DNA of 64,000 bases, taken from NCBI RefSeq assembly GCF_042683245.1, contig NZ_JBHUJB010000022.1, positions 1-64,000 on the forward strand. Direction: 5' to 3'. Position numbers and translations under genes: made by a program. Source of the DNA: Rubritalea tangerina (GTDB taxonomy: Bacteria; Verrucomicrobiota; Verrucomicrobiia; Verrucomicrobiales; Akkermansiaceae). The notes beneath the pieces are model-generated. The model had not been told where the DNA came from. It searched no databases and saw only the letters and a program-made list of their open reading frames with translations. How positions within the stretch are numbered: position 1 is the stretch's first letter; every line of letters starts with the position of its first letter. This document shows positions 33,550 to 42,027 of this stretch, in pieces.

Positions 33550-35992
33550 GATTCGAAAGAAGTTTAACTCGCGCAGGAAAGTGCGCAAGAAGGCAATATT
33601 CCTGAGAAAGTGGTTTTTGGCTTTGGTGTTTGTTTTCTTCTTAGGTGTCGTGGGGGCCTACACTGCCTATGTGGTAGTGACGGAGCCGTATCGGGAGCGT
33701 GCCAAGGGCTATGACATGACTTTGGTGAATGTGGTGGAGTTACCGAGTTTGATTTACGACCGGGAGGAACGTGAGATCGGGCGTTTATTTGTGGAGAACC
33801 GCAGTCCGATCAGCATTGAGGAAGTACCCCAGAAGATGATTGATGCCTTGATTTCAGGTGAGGATTCACGCTTCTTACAACACAACGGGGTGGACTACAT
33901 GGGGATCGTGCGTGCTGCGATTCTCAACTACAAGTCGGGGAGTCAAGATTCTGGGGCGAGTACTTTGACGATGCAGTTGGCGCGAAATGCTTATAACCTT
34001 AAAGACGAGGCATTGGAGCGTGGGGAGAGTGGCTACGAGCGCAAACTGGTAGAGATTTACTTAGCACAGCGGATTGAAAAGCATTATACCAAGCAGAAAA
34101 TTCTGGAGTTTTATCTTAACCGAGTGGCCTTTGGTAGTGGCTATTTTGGGGTGCGATCCGCGGCTTTAGGTTACTTTGGTAAGGAGCCCAAAGATCTGAA
34201 TGTTGAAGAGTGTGCTTCCCTGGTGGGGTGTATTAAGAACCCTTCCACTTTCTCACCCTTACGCAGTACGAAGAATAATAAGAAGGCGCGGGACCATGTT
34301 CTCAATCGGATGGCGATTGAAGGGCGGATAACCATTTCAGAGAGCAAGAGGTTACAGGATTTGCCAGTGGTGACGAATCCCAACCCGATTCAGCGTAATA
34401 CTTCACATATTTATGACCGTATTGCAGCTACGGTGAAGAAACACGTGGCAGCGGACGAGCTGGCGCGAGGAGATTTACGGATCTTTACTTCGATTGATAG
34501 GGATATCCAGCGGTCTTTGGAGAACCGTCTAGCAAAGCAACTAGCGATTGCTGAGACGCAGCCAGGTTATAGTCACCCGCTTTACGCAGAATACAAGCGC
34601 ACGGAGAATAGCAGGCCGGAGTACCTTCAAGGTGCCGCTCTGATGATTAACAATAAGACGGGTGAGGTGATTGCCTACATCGGTGGTCGCGACTTTTCTC
34701 ATTCTCAGTATGATTTCATTGAGGCTGGTAAGAAGCCCTTGGGGACGGCATTTTTCCCTTTCATTTATGCTGCTGCATTGGAGGCGGGAGAGACACTTTC
34801 CTCGAGGATGTTAGATGAGGCCATGGATAACAGGCAGGTGATGATTGATGGGGTTGAAGGGATTTTAGGAGAATGGGGTGCAGAGGTGGAGGACCCACGC
34901 TATGAGGGAGATATTTTGTTACGCAAAGGGCTGGCTGACTCTAAGATTGCAGCGACTGTGCGTTTAGGGCGTAAGGTGGGACTGGATAAGGTGCGGGTGA
35001 TGGCGAAGCGCTTTGGTTTTACGATGCCCACCACCAAGGCTTTACCGCGGGAGTTAATGGGCACGGAATCGGTTTCTTTGTCTGAAGTGGTTCGTGCGTA
35101 CGCGGCGTTTGCTAATAATGGAGCGACACCGAACTCTATGGTTTGGGTGACACGTATTGAGCGAGGTGATGGCACTGAGGTGTACACGAGTAAGGGGCAA
35201 GGGGGGGCGCAGACGGCAACGTTGCATCCGGCCACGGCTTACTTAACACATTCCATGCTAGAGAGTTCACTGAAGGAAGGGAGTGGCCAGCGTGGGTATG
35301 AGGCTGCGGGGATGAAAGGGTTTACGGGAGCAGGTAAGACTGGGACGACGAGTGATTTCGCGGACAACTGGTTTGTGGGATATAATGCGGATGTGAGTTG
35401 TGCGGTGTGGGCAGGATTTTGGGATGGTTCACGCAAGGAGATTTATCCGGGGGCCTTCAGTGTGGACACGGTGATGCCAGTGTGGGCTGATGCGATGAAG
35501 GTGTATCAGAAGAAGTTTAATCCGAAGCCGGTGTCGAAACCAGCAGGTATCGAATCGATGCAGATTTGTAAGTCATCTGGTTTGAGGGTGACATTGGAGT
35601 GTGAAGATTATGTGCGTAATTTGAAGACTGGGAAGATGGAGACGATCAGCACTGCGATGGAGGAGCTTTATTATGAGAAGAATAAGCCATTAGGGTATTG
35701 TGATGTGCATGGGAGTGGGAGTCGTGGTGCAGATGCATCGGCATTTTCGCTCACGAAACGCGTGGGGAGTAAGCAATACAGGAATATCCAGCCAGTGCAG
35801 CCGATAGCTCCGACTTTGTTAGGTGATGACCCGTACAATTCGAGTCAACCAGCGTTTGTGCCACGCGATGTGAATGTTTCCTCGACCTCTCGAGGGTTGG
35901 AGGCGATCAACCCAGATGTGTTAACGGATCAGGATGACATTTCTATGATTCGAATGGAGCGACCTGGGAGGGTTGAGATTGTGGCGGATTAG
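33548..35992 (+). CDS. Class A penicillin-binding protein with intact GT51 but decayed transpeptidase
   Basis: 814 residues, bifunctional-PBP architecture. Cytoplasmic basic tail, membrane helix at about 22-44, then a GT51 transglycosylase with E105 in ISGEDSRFLQHNGVDYMG and the GASTLTMQLARN block intact, so lipid II polymerisation should work. In the transpeptidase domain (about 360-640) the SxxK nucleophile motif reads GTAFFPF: T400 replaces serine and F403 replaces lysine. The SxN motif is also not evident (the expected place reads SKI), while the KTG motif survives as GKTGTTSDFADN. Cross-linking by the usual acyl-enzyme route is therefore unlikely. The start shares bases with the divergent midA-like gene. 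Confidence 0.85.
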   Translation: MIRKKFNSRRKVRKKAIFLRKWFLALVFVFFLGVVGAYTAYVVVTEPYRERAKGYDMTLVNVVELPSLIYDREEREIGRLFVENRSPISIEEVPQKMIDALISGEDSRFLQHNGVDYMGIVRAAILNYKSGSQDSGASTLTMQLARNAYNLKDEALERGESGYERKLVEIYLAQRIEKHYTKQKILEFYLNRVAFGSGYFGVRSAALGYFGKEPKDLNVEECASLVGCIKNPSTFSPLRSTKNNKKARDHVLNRMAIEGRITISESKRLQDLPVVTNPNPIQRNTSHIYDRIAATVKKHVAADELARGDLRIFTSIDRDIQRSLENRLAKQLAIAETQPGYSHPLYAEYKRTENSRPEYLQGAALMINNKTGEVIAYIGGRDFSHSQYDFIEAGKKPLGTAFFPFIYAAALEAGETLSSRMLDEAMDNRQVMIDGVEGILGEWGAEVEDPRYEGDILLRKGLADSKIAATVRLGRKVGLDKVRVMAKRFGFTMPTTKALPRELMGTESVSLSEVVRAYAAFANNGATPNSMVWVTRIERGDGTEVYTSKGQGGAQTATLHPATAYLTHSMLESSLKEGSGQRGYEAAGMKGFTGAGKTGTTSDFADNWFVGYNADVSCAVWAGFWDGSRKEIYPGAFSVDTVMPVWADAMKVYQKKFNPKPVSKPAGIESMQICKSSGLRVTLECEDYVRNLKTGKMETISTAMEELYYEKNKPLGYCDVHGSGSRGADASAFSLTKRVGSKQYRNIQPVQPIAPTLLGDDPYNSSQPAFVPRDVNVSSTSRGLEAINPDVLTDQDDISMIRMERPGRVEIVAD

Positions 35993-36028
35993 AGGTGGTC
36001 GATGGGCTGACAATTCCGCATTGGTGGC

Positions 36029-37144
36029 TTGCCTAATGAGGGTGACTGGTTAGTGTTGCGTGTGGCTAATGCAGATGCAGAGCAACTATTAGGGTTTGTA
36101 TGCCCAGAATGTCGCCTATTGTTCTCAGTTCTAGAGGACACGAGGGGGGCTGAGATTGTCTGCCCTGGTTGTTTGTCAAAGCTGAGGGTGCCGGATCTTA
36201 GCGACCCGGTGCATCCTATCGGCTTGGATCTCAGAACGCAGCCAGTGAGCATGAAGATGGCGGGGTCGCTTCAGGCGGGGACTCCAGATCTAGGGGATTG
36301 GCAAAGCGATTTGCCAGTTGAGATTTTAGCTGTACGAGCGAAAGGTCTGCCATGGCAGATGTTGACACCAGGGATTTTGTTAGGTGTCGGGATGTTAGGT
36401 TTTTTACTCTATCTGCTTCGTGAGACTAAGGTGATGCCACCGCAAGCATCGGGTAATTTAGCTCAGGGCAAGGTCGAAGCTGTGGAGAGGAGAGTAAGTC
36501 CGCAAGTGGTGCCCAGCAATGAGCGTGTGCAGGCAGTGTTTCAGGATTTATCTAAGGTAGGGAGTGTGACTGAACTGGTTGGAATGGTGCGAGGTGGAGA
36601 CAGTCAGTTAGCGAAGCTGCGCGAGTACTATGGGGACGAGAAGGTAGAGTTTTTACCATTTAGTGGTGAGTTGGCCGTGTCACCGATTCTTGGAAGGGAT
36701 GGTTTTTTCATTGTGAACGGGGTGTTGAGCAATGGGGAATTTAAAGCAGCGGTCTTGACTCGTGGTGCAGGTGGGGGGCTTTTATTGGATTGGGATTCGT
36801 ATGTTGGATATGGGGAGTTGCAATGGAATGAGCTATTGACTCAACAGCCGAAGGAGCCGGTGTTGGTGAGAGCGGTGCGCACTAAGATCGAGTATTATAA
36901 TGCGGGTTTTGATTCGGATCAGTGGCAATCATTCGAATTGGAATACCCAGGGGAAGAGGTGAGATTAGTGGGTTATGCTAAGAGGGGGAGTGCCTTGGTG
37001 CATCAGTTGCTACCGATAGGAAATCGTTATGGATCCATGGATGTGACACTAAAGATTCATTATCCAGAGGAGGTTGAAGACCCGCGCTTAGTGATCATTG
37101 ACTCGATGCTCTCAGCGGATTGGGTAGTGGATACACAGGAATAG
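36029..37144 (+). CDS. Zinc-ribbon single-pass membrane protein
   Basis: Up to 371 residues. The first codon at 36029 is TTG; GTG at 36053 preceded by GAGGG is an alternative start. An MJ0042/Zn-ribbon-like unit with CPECRLLF and CPGCLSKL lies at about 25-50. A membrane helix (LTPGILLGVGMLGFLLYLL, about 111-130) follows, leading to a 240-residue outer domain without recognised motifs. It lies 4 bases upstream of the next gene, so it is probably the first gene of a three-gene unit ending in argA. Function unknown. Confidence 0.65.
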   Translation: MPNEGDWLVLRVANADAEQLLGFVCPECRLLFSVLEDTRGAEIVCPGCLSKLRVPDLSDPVHPIGLDLRTQPVSMKMAGSLQAGTPDLGDWQSDLPVEILAVRAKGLPWQMLTPGILLGVGMLGFLLYLLRETKVMPPQASGNLAQGKVEAVERRVSPQVVPSNERVQAVFQDLSKVGSVTELVGMVRGGDSQLAKLREYYGDEKVEFLPFSGELAVSPILGRDGFFIVNGVLSNGEFKAAVLTRGAGGGLLLDWDSYVGYGELQWNELLTQQPKEPVLVRAVRTKIEYYNAGFDSDQWQSFELEYPGEEVRLVGYAKRGSALVHQLLPIGNRYGSMDVTLKIHYPEEVEDPRLVIIDSMLSADWVVDTQE

Positions 37145-37148
37145 ACTT

Positions 37149-38543
37149 ATGAAAACAAGAGAGGTGTTGAGCTCATATAACAAGGCTCTGAGGATTAACT
37201 TGGATCAGACCAAGTATGGTACTTTTGCGGAAATTGGAGCAGGCCAGGAGGTGGTAAATTGGTTTTTTAAGGCGTCGGCGACGGCGGGTACGGTGGCCAA
37301 GTCGATCTCAGCGTATGATATGACGATGAGTGATGAGATCTACGGAAAGTCGCAGAGGTATGTCTCGCGCGAGCGTGTGACTGCGATGTTAGATCATGAG
37401 TATGAATTGCTTATTGAGCGTCTTGCGGAGGAGCGCAATGATAAGACAACATTCTTTAGCTACTGCAATACTGTTAGGGCACGTGGTTATAAAGATAAGG
37501 AAGAATGTCACGGGTGGATGGGAGTGCGTCTACAGCTTAAGCCGGGGGGGGAGCCATGTGATATTCTGTGTCACGTTCGTTTGTTAGACGAAGAGAACAT
37601 GGATCAGATGGAGGCTCTGGGGGTGATGGGCTTGAACTTGATTTATGCATCATTTTACCACCGTGATAATCTTGAGCGCTTTGTAGAATCCTTAGTCGAT
37701 AATATTCCGAGGGGGCGTGTGGAAGTGGACATGCTTAAGTTTTTGGGAGAAGGGTTTAGGTTTGTAGACAACCGCTTATGCTCACTTCAGTTAGTTCGGA
37801 GTGGATTGACTGCGGCGGCGATGTTTACCCCTGATGGGGAAGTGGTTCAGCCGGCGGAGGTTTTGTATAAGCGTTCGGTGGCCTTGTTACGGGGGAGTTT
37901 TGATCCTGTGACGAATCTTCACATGGATATGTTGACTCAGACCAAGGAGAAATTTTGTGCTGAGCTCAATGAGAAGCAAAAGGGGAGGTTTATTAGTTTA
38001 TGTGAGATTTCGATGAATAACTTGCTGCGAGGTGAGGGGGGAGAGATTGATCATGTGAAGTTTTTAGATCGTGCGGATGCCTTGCAAGCATTAGGGCAGA
38101 CCTTGTTGATTTCTAACTGCCCAGAGTTCCATCGCATTGCCGCGTATTTGTCGGTATACACGCGTGAGCCAATTGCGATTATTTTGAGCATTGGTTTGCT
38201 TAACGAATTGTTTAAGGAGAAGTGGTCAGAGAATTTGGATGGGGGGATATTGGAATCCTTTGGGCGACTCTTTAAGCATTCGTTATCTTTGTATGTTTAC
38301 CCATGGAAGAACCGGAAAGATGGGGAGTTGGTGACTGCTGAGAGTTTCAGGGCGAGCGATAATTTTAAGTATTTATATCAGCACTTGTTGCAGAACCGAT
38401 TGATTCGTTCGGTCGAATCTGGCAACGAAGAGTTGTTGAATTATACTGGGAGAGATATTCAAAAAATGATTGCAGCGGGTGGTGAGGAATGGAAAGAACT
38501 TGTGCCTGAAGTGGCACACCGAGCTGCGATGCATATCCACTAG
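37149..38543 (+). CDS. Conserved protein, often labelled nicotinate-nucleotide adenylyltransferase
   Basis: 464 residues. The opening MKTREVLSSYNKALRINLD and the blocks KYGTFAEIGAGQEVVNWFF, YVSRERVTAMLDHEYELL and ALGVMGLNLIYASFY are those of a large, highly conserved family found across many phyla. Public annotation sometimes calls it nicotinate-nucleotide adenylyltransferase, but I see no HxGH nucleotidyltransferase motif in its expected place, so I treat that name as unproven. No signal peptide or membrane helix. It is translated right after the zinc-ribbon protein and 2 bases before argA. Confidence 0.7.
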   Translation: MKTREVLSSYNKALRINLDQTKYGTFAEIGAGQEVVNWFFKASATAGTVAKSISAYDMTMSDEIYGKSQRYVSRERVTAMLDHEYELLIERLAEERNDKTTFFSYCNTVRARGYKDKEECHGWMGVRLQLKPGGEPCDILCHVRLLDEENMDQMEALGVMGLNLIYASFYHRDNLERFVESLVDNIPRGRVEVDMLKFLGEGFRFVDNRLCSLQLVRSGLTAAAMFTPDGEVVQPAEVLYKRSVALLRGSFDPVTNLHMDMLTQTKEKFCAELNEKQKGRFISLCEISMNNLLRGEGGEIDHVKFLDRADALQALGQTLLISNCPEFHRIAAYLSVYTREPIAIILSIGLLNELFKEKWSENLDGGILESFGRLFKHSLSLYVYPWKNRKDGELVTAESFRASDNFKYLYQHLLQNRLIRSVESGNEELLNYTGRDIQKMIAAGGEEWKELVPEVAHRAAMHIH

Positions 38544-38545
38544 GT

Positions 38546-39616
38546 ATGGAGCGAGAGAAAACGGCAACGGACTTGAGGGGGCTGCTGCATTATGTGCCGC
38601 AGTTTCGCGGGAGGGTATTTGTCATTGATCTTGAATGGTCGATGATGAATGAGGTGGCGCAGGCAGAAGTGATCATGGATTTGGTCGCCCTTCAATCTAT
38701 TGGGGTACAGCTTGTGGTGGTGGCTGGGGTGGAGGAAATGGAGGGGATTGTCGACTGGGCTGTGGACCATGAGTTTCGATCAGCAGTGGTCAAAGAGTCT
38801 GAGGGTGAAGACCGGGTGCTTGATGTGTTAGGCCGTGGACAAGCAGTTTTTTACGAGCGCAATGGTGGGGTGATTTCAGCCAATGTGGTGCAGCTTTCGG
38901 TTGCGATTCAGGCTGTGAAGTTGATCGCAGTATCAGATTTTAAGCCCTTGGAGACGCAAGGTGGGCAGCTTAAGTTCTTGAGAGTATCTGAGATTAGTGG
39001 TTTAGGCGGTTCATTTTCCGCTGAGGAAAGAGCCATGTTAGAAGTGGCCGCCCAGGCGTGCAGTGCAGGGATTGACCGTGTGCATTTACTGGATGGCAAC
39101 GAGCCAGGGGTGATTTTGGATGAATTATTTTCGAATGAGGGTGTTGGAACGATGGTGTATGCGGGGCAATACCGTCAGATTCGGATGCTTCGGGAGGAAG
39201 ACATCTCTGAGATGTTGGCCTTGATTGGGAGGTCAGTGCGGCGGACGCATTTGGTTCCGAGGAGTTACGAGCAGATTGCTGATTCACTGGGTGATTATGC
39301 AGTGATGGAGGTAGATGGTCACGTTGTGGGCTGTGTGGCGCTGTATCTCTATGAAGGGCAGGCCGAGATTGCGTGCTTGTATGTGAAGCAGACGCATGAG
39401 GGAACTGGGTATGGAGCGGATTTGGTGCGCTTTATGGAGAGGCGTGCGGCTGAGCTTGGGGTGACGAGGGTGTTTGCTTTAACGAACCGAGCCGCGAAGT
39501 TTTTTACTGAGCAAATGGGATATGAATCATATGCGATTGAGGGGCTACCAAGGGAGCGTTTCGCTGAGCTGGAGGAGAGTGGACGAGGATCGCAGGCTTT
39601 CGTAAAGGAGGTTTAG
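38546..39616 (+). CDS. argA: N-acetylglutamate synthase-like (ArgA type)
   Basis: 356 residues, shorter than the usual ArgA (about 440). The N-terminal two-thirds resemble the amino-acid-kinase fold (RGRVFVIDLEWSMM, LQSIGVQLVVVAG), but lack the GG nucleotide loop and are shortened. The C-terminus is a GNAT acetyltransferase: RQIRMLREEDISEML, CVALYLYEGQAEIACLYV, HEGTGYGADLVRFMERRA (acetyl-CoA loop) and FALTNRAAKFFTEQMGY. It would acetylate glutamate as the first step of arginine synthesis. proC lies nearby at 41 kb. A G10 tract follows at 39627. Confidence 0.75.
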   Translation: MEREKTATDLRGLLHYVPQFRGRVFVIDLEWSMMNEVAQAEVIMDLVALQSIGVQLVVVAGVEEMEGIVDWAVDHEFRSAVVKESEGEDRVLDVLGRGQAVFYERNGGVISANVVQLSVAIQAVKLIAVSDFKPLETQGGQLKFLRVSEISGLGGSFSAEERAMLEVAAQACSAGIDRVHLLDGNEPGVILDELFSNEGVGTMVYAGQYRQIRMLREEDISEMLALIGRSVRRTHLVPRSYEQIADSLGDYAVMEVDGHVVGCVALYLYEGQAEIACLYVKQTHEGTGYGADLVRFMERRAAELGVTRVFALTNRAAKFFTEQMGYESYAIEGLPRERFAELEESGRGSQAFVKEV

Positions 39617-39686
39617 CTGGGCTGCAGGGGGGGGGGTGTCGTGTGGCGTGAGGGAAAATAAGTGCGGGTGGCGACTGAGTAGGGTC

Positions 39687-39725
39687 TTATGCCATCTCTC
39701 GACTCGGAATAGACGAATGGTATTA
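39687..39725 (+). repeat. Miniature inverted-repeat element, copy B (minimal)
   Basis: Only 39 bp: both termini with nothing between. The left end is TTA-TGCCATCTCTCGAC and the right end is GAATGGTA-TTA. The flanking TTA triplets (39687-39689 and 39723-39725) look like a target duplication. The right TTA is, read on the minus strand, the TAA stop codon of the exonuclease/phosphatase gene. Confidence 0.75.
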
Positions 39726-40712
39726 GCGCATGTTCAAGATGAGCGGGCGGTGGTCGCTGGCGGGGTCATGAGTGGGGAGGGTGAGAATGAATGATTTCGA
39801 GTGGTTGATTCTGGGGCGTGCGTGAGTTGACACGAAGATGTAATCGAAGCGTGAGTAGACGTCTTGGTATGCCCAATGCTGGGTCCAAGCGGCACCTTGA
39901 GTATCGGTGAGTCTCAGGGGGAGGAGGTAGCCGGGCGCTTGGTTGGAGCCAGAGATTGCACGGATAGTTGGCGATTGTTTCGTGTCGTTGAAGTCGCCGT
40001 AGAGAATAATCGGGGTAGTGGAGGATTGCGTGAGTGTGTTGATGTGGTTGCGAACGCACTGAGCCTCGTGGCGGCGGATGCGTTCTTGATCCCAGAATTT
40101 GCTTTCGCGTTTTGATTTTAAATGGACGCCAATGAAGCGGACTGGGCCAGCGGGAAGTGCAATTTCGGCATCGAGAATGCCGCGTAGCATGAGGTGCGAT
40201 TTGCCCTCCATTTTGTAATGTTCTGTGGCGGGGTAGGTGGCTTCGATGGGAAAGCGGGAGAGGATGGCGAGTCGGCGGTAGGTATCGGCTGCACCATGGA
40301 GGTGGGTGTGGGGTAAATCGACCCCGTGTTGTTTAAGCCGGCGTTGGAGGTCATCAAGGTCTGCTTGGGTACCAATTTCGCAGACACCGAGGATGTCAGG
40401 GGAGGCGCTGGAGATGTTCTGAACGAGTGCGCGGATTTCGTTTTCAGGTTTTGGGCGCATGGTGGCGGGGGATTTCCCACGGGGCATGCTCAGGTAGTTT
40501 TTTAAGTTGTAGCTCATGAAGGTGACTTCGGGACCTTCTAAAGGAGCAGGTGGGGGGGAGGTGGGAGCGGGTTCTTCGAGTTTGGGAGTGGAGGTGGGCC
40601 AGTCTGGGGTGGAGCGTGATTCATCACAGCTGGTAAAGAGAGTGAGAAAGAGCAAAGAAAAAGCCCCACAGAGCAGGGCTCGTGGGGCTAGGAATTGTTT
40701 CTCTAAAAACAT
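39723..40712 (-). CDS. Endonuclease/exonuclease/phosphatase-family lipoprotein
   Basis: About 329 residues from ATG 40712 (MFLEKQFLAPRALL). The hydrophobic leader ends in LFTSC, a lipobox, so the protein is lipid-anchored in the cell envelope. EEP fold motifs are in order: VTFMSYNLKNYLS, DILGVCEIGTQADLDDL with the metal-binding glutamate, IGVHLKSKRES, ILYGDFNDT and SDHRPLI. The substrate could be nucleic acid, phospholipid or sugar phosphate. It starts 10 bases behind tatA and shares its strand with proC. The stop codon is part of miniature-element copy B. Confidence 0.85.
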   Translation of the reverse strand: MFLEKQFLAPRALLCGAFSLLFLTLFTSCDESRSTPDWPTSTPKLEEPAPTSPPPAPLEGPEVTFMSYNLKNYLSMPRGKSPATMRPKPENEIRALVQNISSASPDILGVCEIGTQADLDDLQRRLKQHGVDLPHTHLHGAADTYRRLAILSRFPIEATYPATEHYKMEGKSHLMLRGILDAEIALPAGPVRFIGVHLKSKRESKFWDQERIRRHEAQCVRNHINTLTQSSTTPIILYGDFNDTKQSPTIRAISGSNQAPGYLLPLRLTDTQGAAWTQHWAYQDVYSRFDYIFVSTHARPRINHSKSFILTLPTHDPASDHRPLILNMR

Positions 40713-40722
40713 TCTGAAGTGC

Positions 40723-40977
40723 TTAAGCTTCTTCTTTGTCTTCTTTTTCAGCTTTGGCAGGAGCTTTTTTGTCAGACTTGGTTGTTTCCTCGTGCTCAGC
40801 ACGTGTGATTTCATTTTCGAACTCTTCGCGAGCGCGTTTGAACTCACCCATGCTTTTACCGACTCCGCGAGCAAGCTGAGGCAGCTTCTTAGCACCGAAA
40901 AGGAGGAGGATAATGATGAAAATGATGATCATCTCGCCGCCTTGGGGCAATGAGACGAAGGAAAGTGGTGTGTTCAT
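40723..40977 (-). CDS. tatA: Twin-arginine translocase TatA/E subunit
   Basis: About 84 residues from ATG 40977 (MNTPLSFVSLPQGGEM); the longer frame adds unlikely residues. One membrane helix (MIIIFIIILLLFG), then the conserved FGAKKLPQLARGVGKSMGEFKRA amphipathic helix, and a highly charged Glu/Lys tail. TatA multimers form the pore for folded, twin-arginine-tagged proteins; DUF1501 at 2.4 kb is a client candidate in this window. No tatB or tatC lies nearby. Confidence 0.9.
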   Translation of the reverse strand: MNTPLSFVSLPQGGEMIIIFIIILLLFGAKKLPQLARGVGKSMGEFKRAREEFENEITRAEHEETTKSDKKAPAKAEKEDKEEA

Positions 40978-41070
40978 AATTATTATACTAATTTGGGTGA
41001 GGCTGAAATGCAAATGCATTCGCGGTGCTGGAGAGGGACTTGTCAAGTCCATCTTGTGTTGTCAGCTACG

Positions 41071-41880
41071 CTACTTTTGTCCCAGTTCTTTCGCTTTTTG
41101 GGTAGCCGAGTTGACGGCGGCCATGGTTGCGGCGCGGAAGCCATTTGCTTCGAGGGCTTGGACTGCGGTGATGGTAGTTCCACCGGGGGAGGTGACCATA
41201 TCGCGCAGGATGGCTGGGTGGAGGCCAGTTTCAGCGACCATTGAGGCGGCTCCGAGGACGGTTTGGGTGGCGAGTTCGAGTGCTTGTGGGCGCGGGAGTC
41301 CATTGAGCACGCCGGCGTCAGCCATTGCTTCGATGAAGGTGTAGACGTAGGCGGGTCCGCTGCCTGAGACTCCCGTGACGGCATCCATGAGTGATTCAGG
41401 GACTTCGATGACGGATCCTGCTGCGCCGAGGAGGGAGCATGTGGTTGCGGCGTCTGTGCTTGTAGCGTTTGAGCCGAGGGTGTATGCCGCAGCGCCTTTG
41501 CCGATTAGCGCGGGTGTGTTGGGCATGCAGCGTACGACGCGGGCGGAGTCAGGCAGGGCCTGTTCAATCGTGGCGAGTGTGAGGCCTGCAACGGTGGAAA
41601 TGAGAAGGGTGCCATCGAGACATTCAGCGGATTCATTGAGCTCGAGGAGAACAATGGGGGTGATGTTGGGTTTTGTGCAGATGTAGACGACATCGGACTG
41701 GGCACAGAGGTCGGTATTTGAGCTGACGGCATTGACTCCGAGGTCCTTGGCGAGTGATTCACGGGTTTCGGTGGTGCGCGACGAGACTGAGACGTCTTTT
41801 GCTTTGACAATGCCAGCTTGCAACGCGCCTTCGAGCAAGGCTCGACCCATCTTTCCACATCCGATAAGACCAAGTTTCAT
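41071..41880 (-). CDS. proC: Pyrroline-5-carboxylate reductase
   Basis: 269 residues, normal length. Last step of proline synthesis, NAD(P)H-dependent. GLIGCGKMGRALLEG is the nucleotide-binding loop, and RVVRCMPNTPALIGKGA, ESLMDAVTGVSGSGPAYVYTFIEAM and DMVTSPGGTTITAV are the classic ProC motifs including the dimer helix. First gene of a minus-strand unit with tatA and the exonuclease/phosphatase lipoprotein behind it (93 bases to the tatA start). The start is ATG 41880. Confidence 0.95.
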   Translation of the reverse strand: MKLGLIGCGKMGRALLEGALQAGIVKAKDVSVSSRTTETRESLAKDLGVNAVSSNTDLCAQSDVVYICTKPNITPIVLLELNESAECLDGTLLISTVAGLTLATIEQALPDSARVVRCMPNTPALIGKGAAAYTLGSNATSTDAATTCSLLGAAGSVIEVPESLMDAVTGVSGSGPAYVYTFIEAMADAGVLNGLPRPQALELATQTVLGAASMVAETGLHPAILRDMVTSPGGTTITAVQALEANGFRAATMAAVNSATQKAKELGQK

Positions 41881-42027
41881 GGGCTCAATGTTAGATGGTG
41901 ATTGACCTAGTGTCGAGAAAAGCTTGATTTAGTGGTGTTGTCAGTTTGCTTGGACTAGAAAAATTCTGGAATTGGAATAATTTTGCTGCAGCTGACGCTA
42001 AGTACCTAAACAATTGAGCCACCAGAG

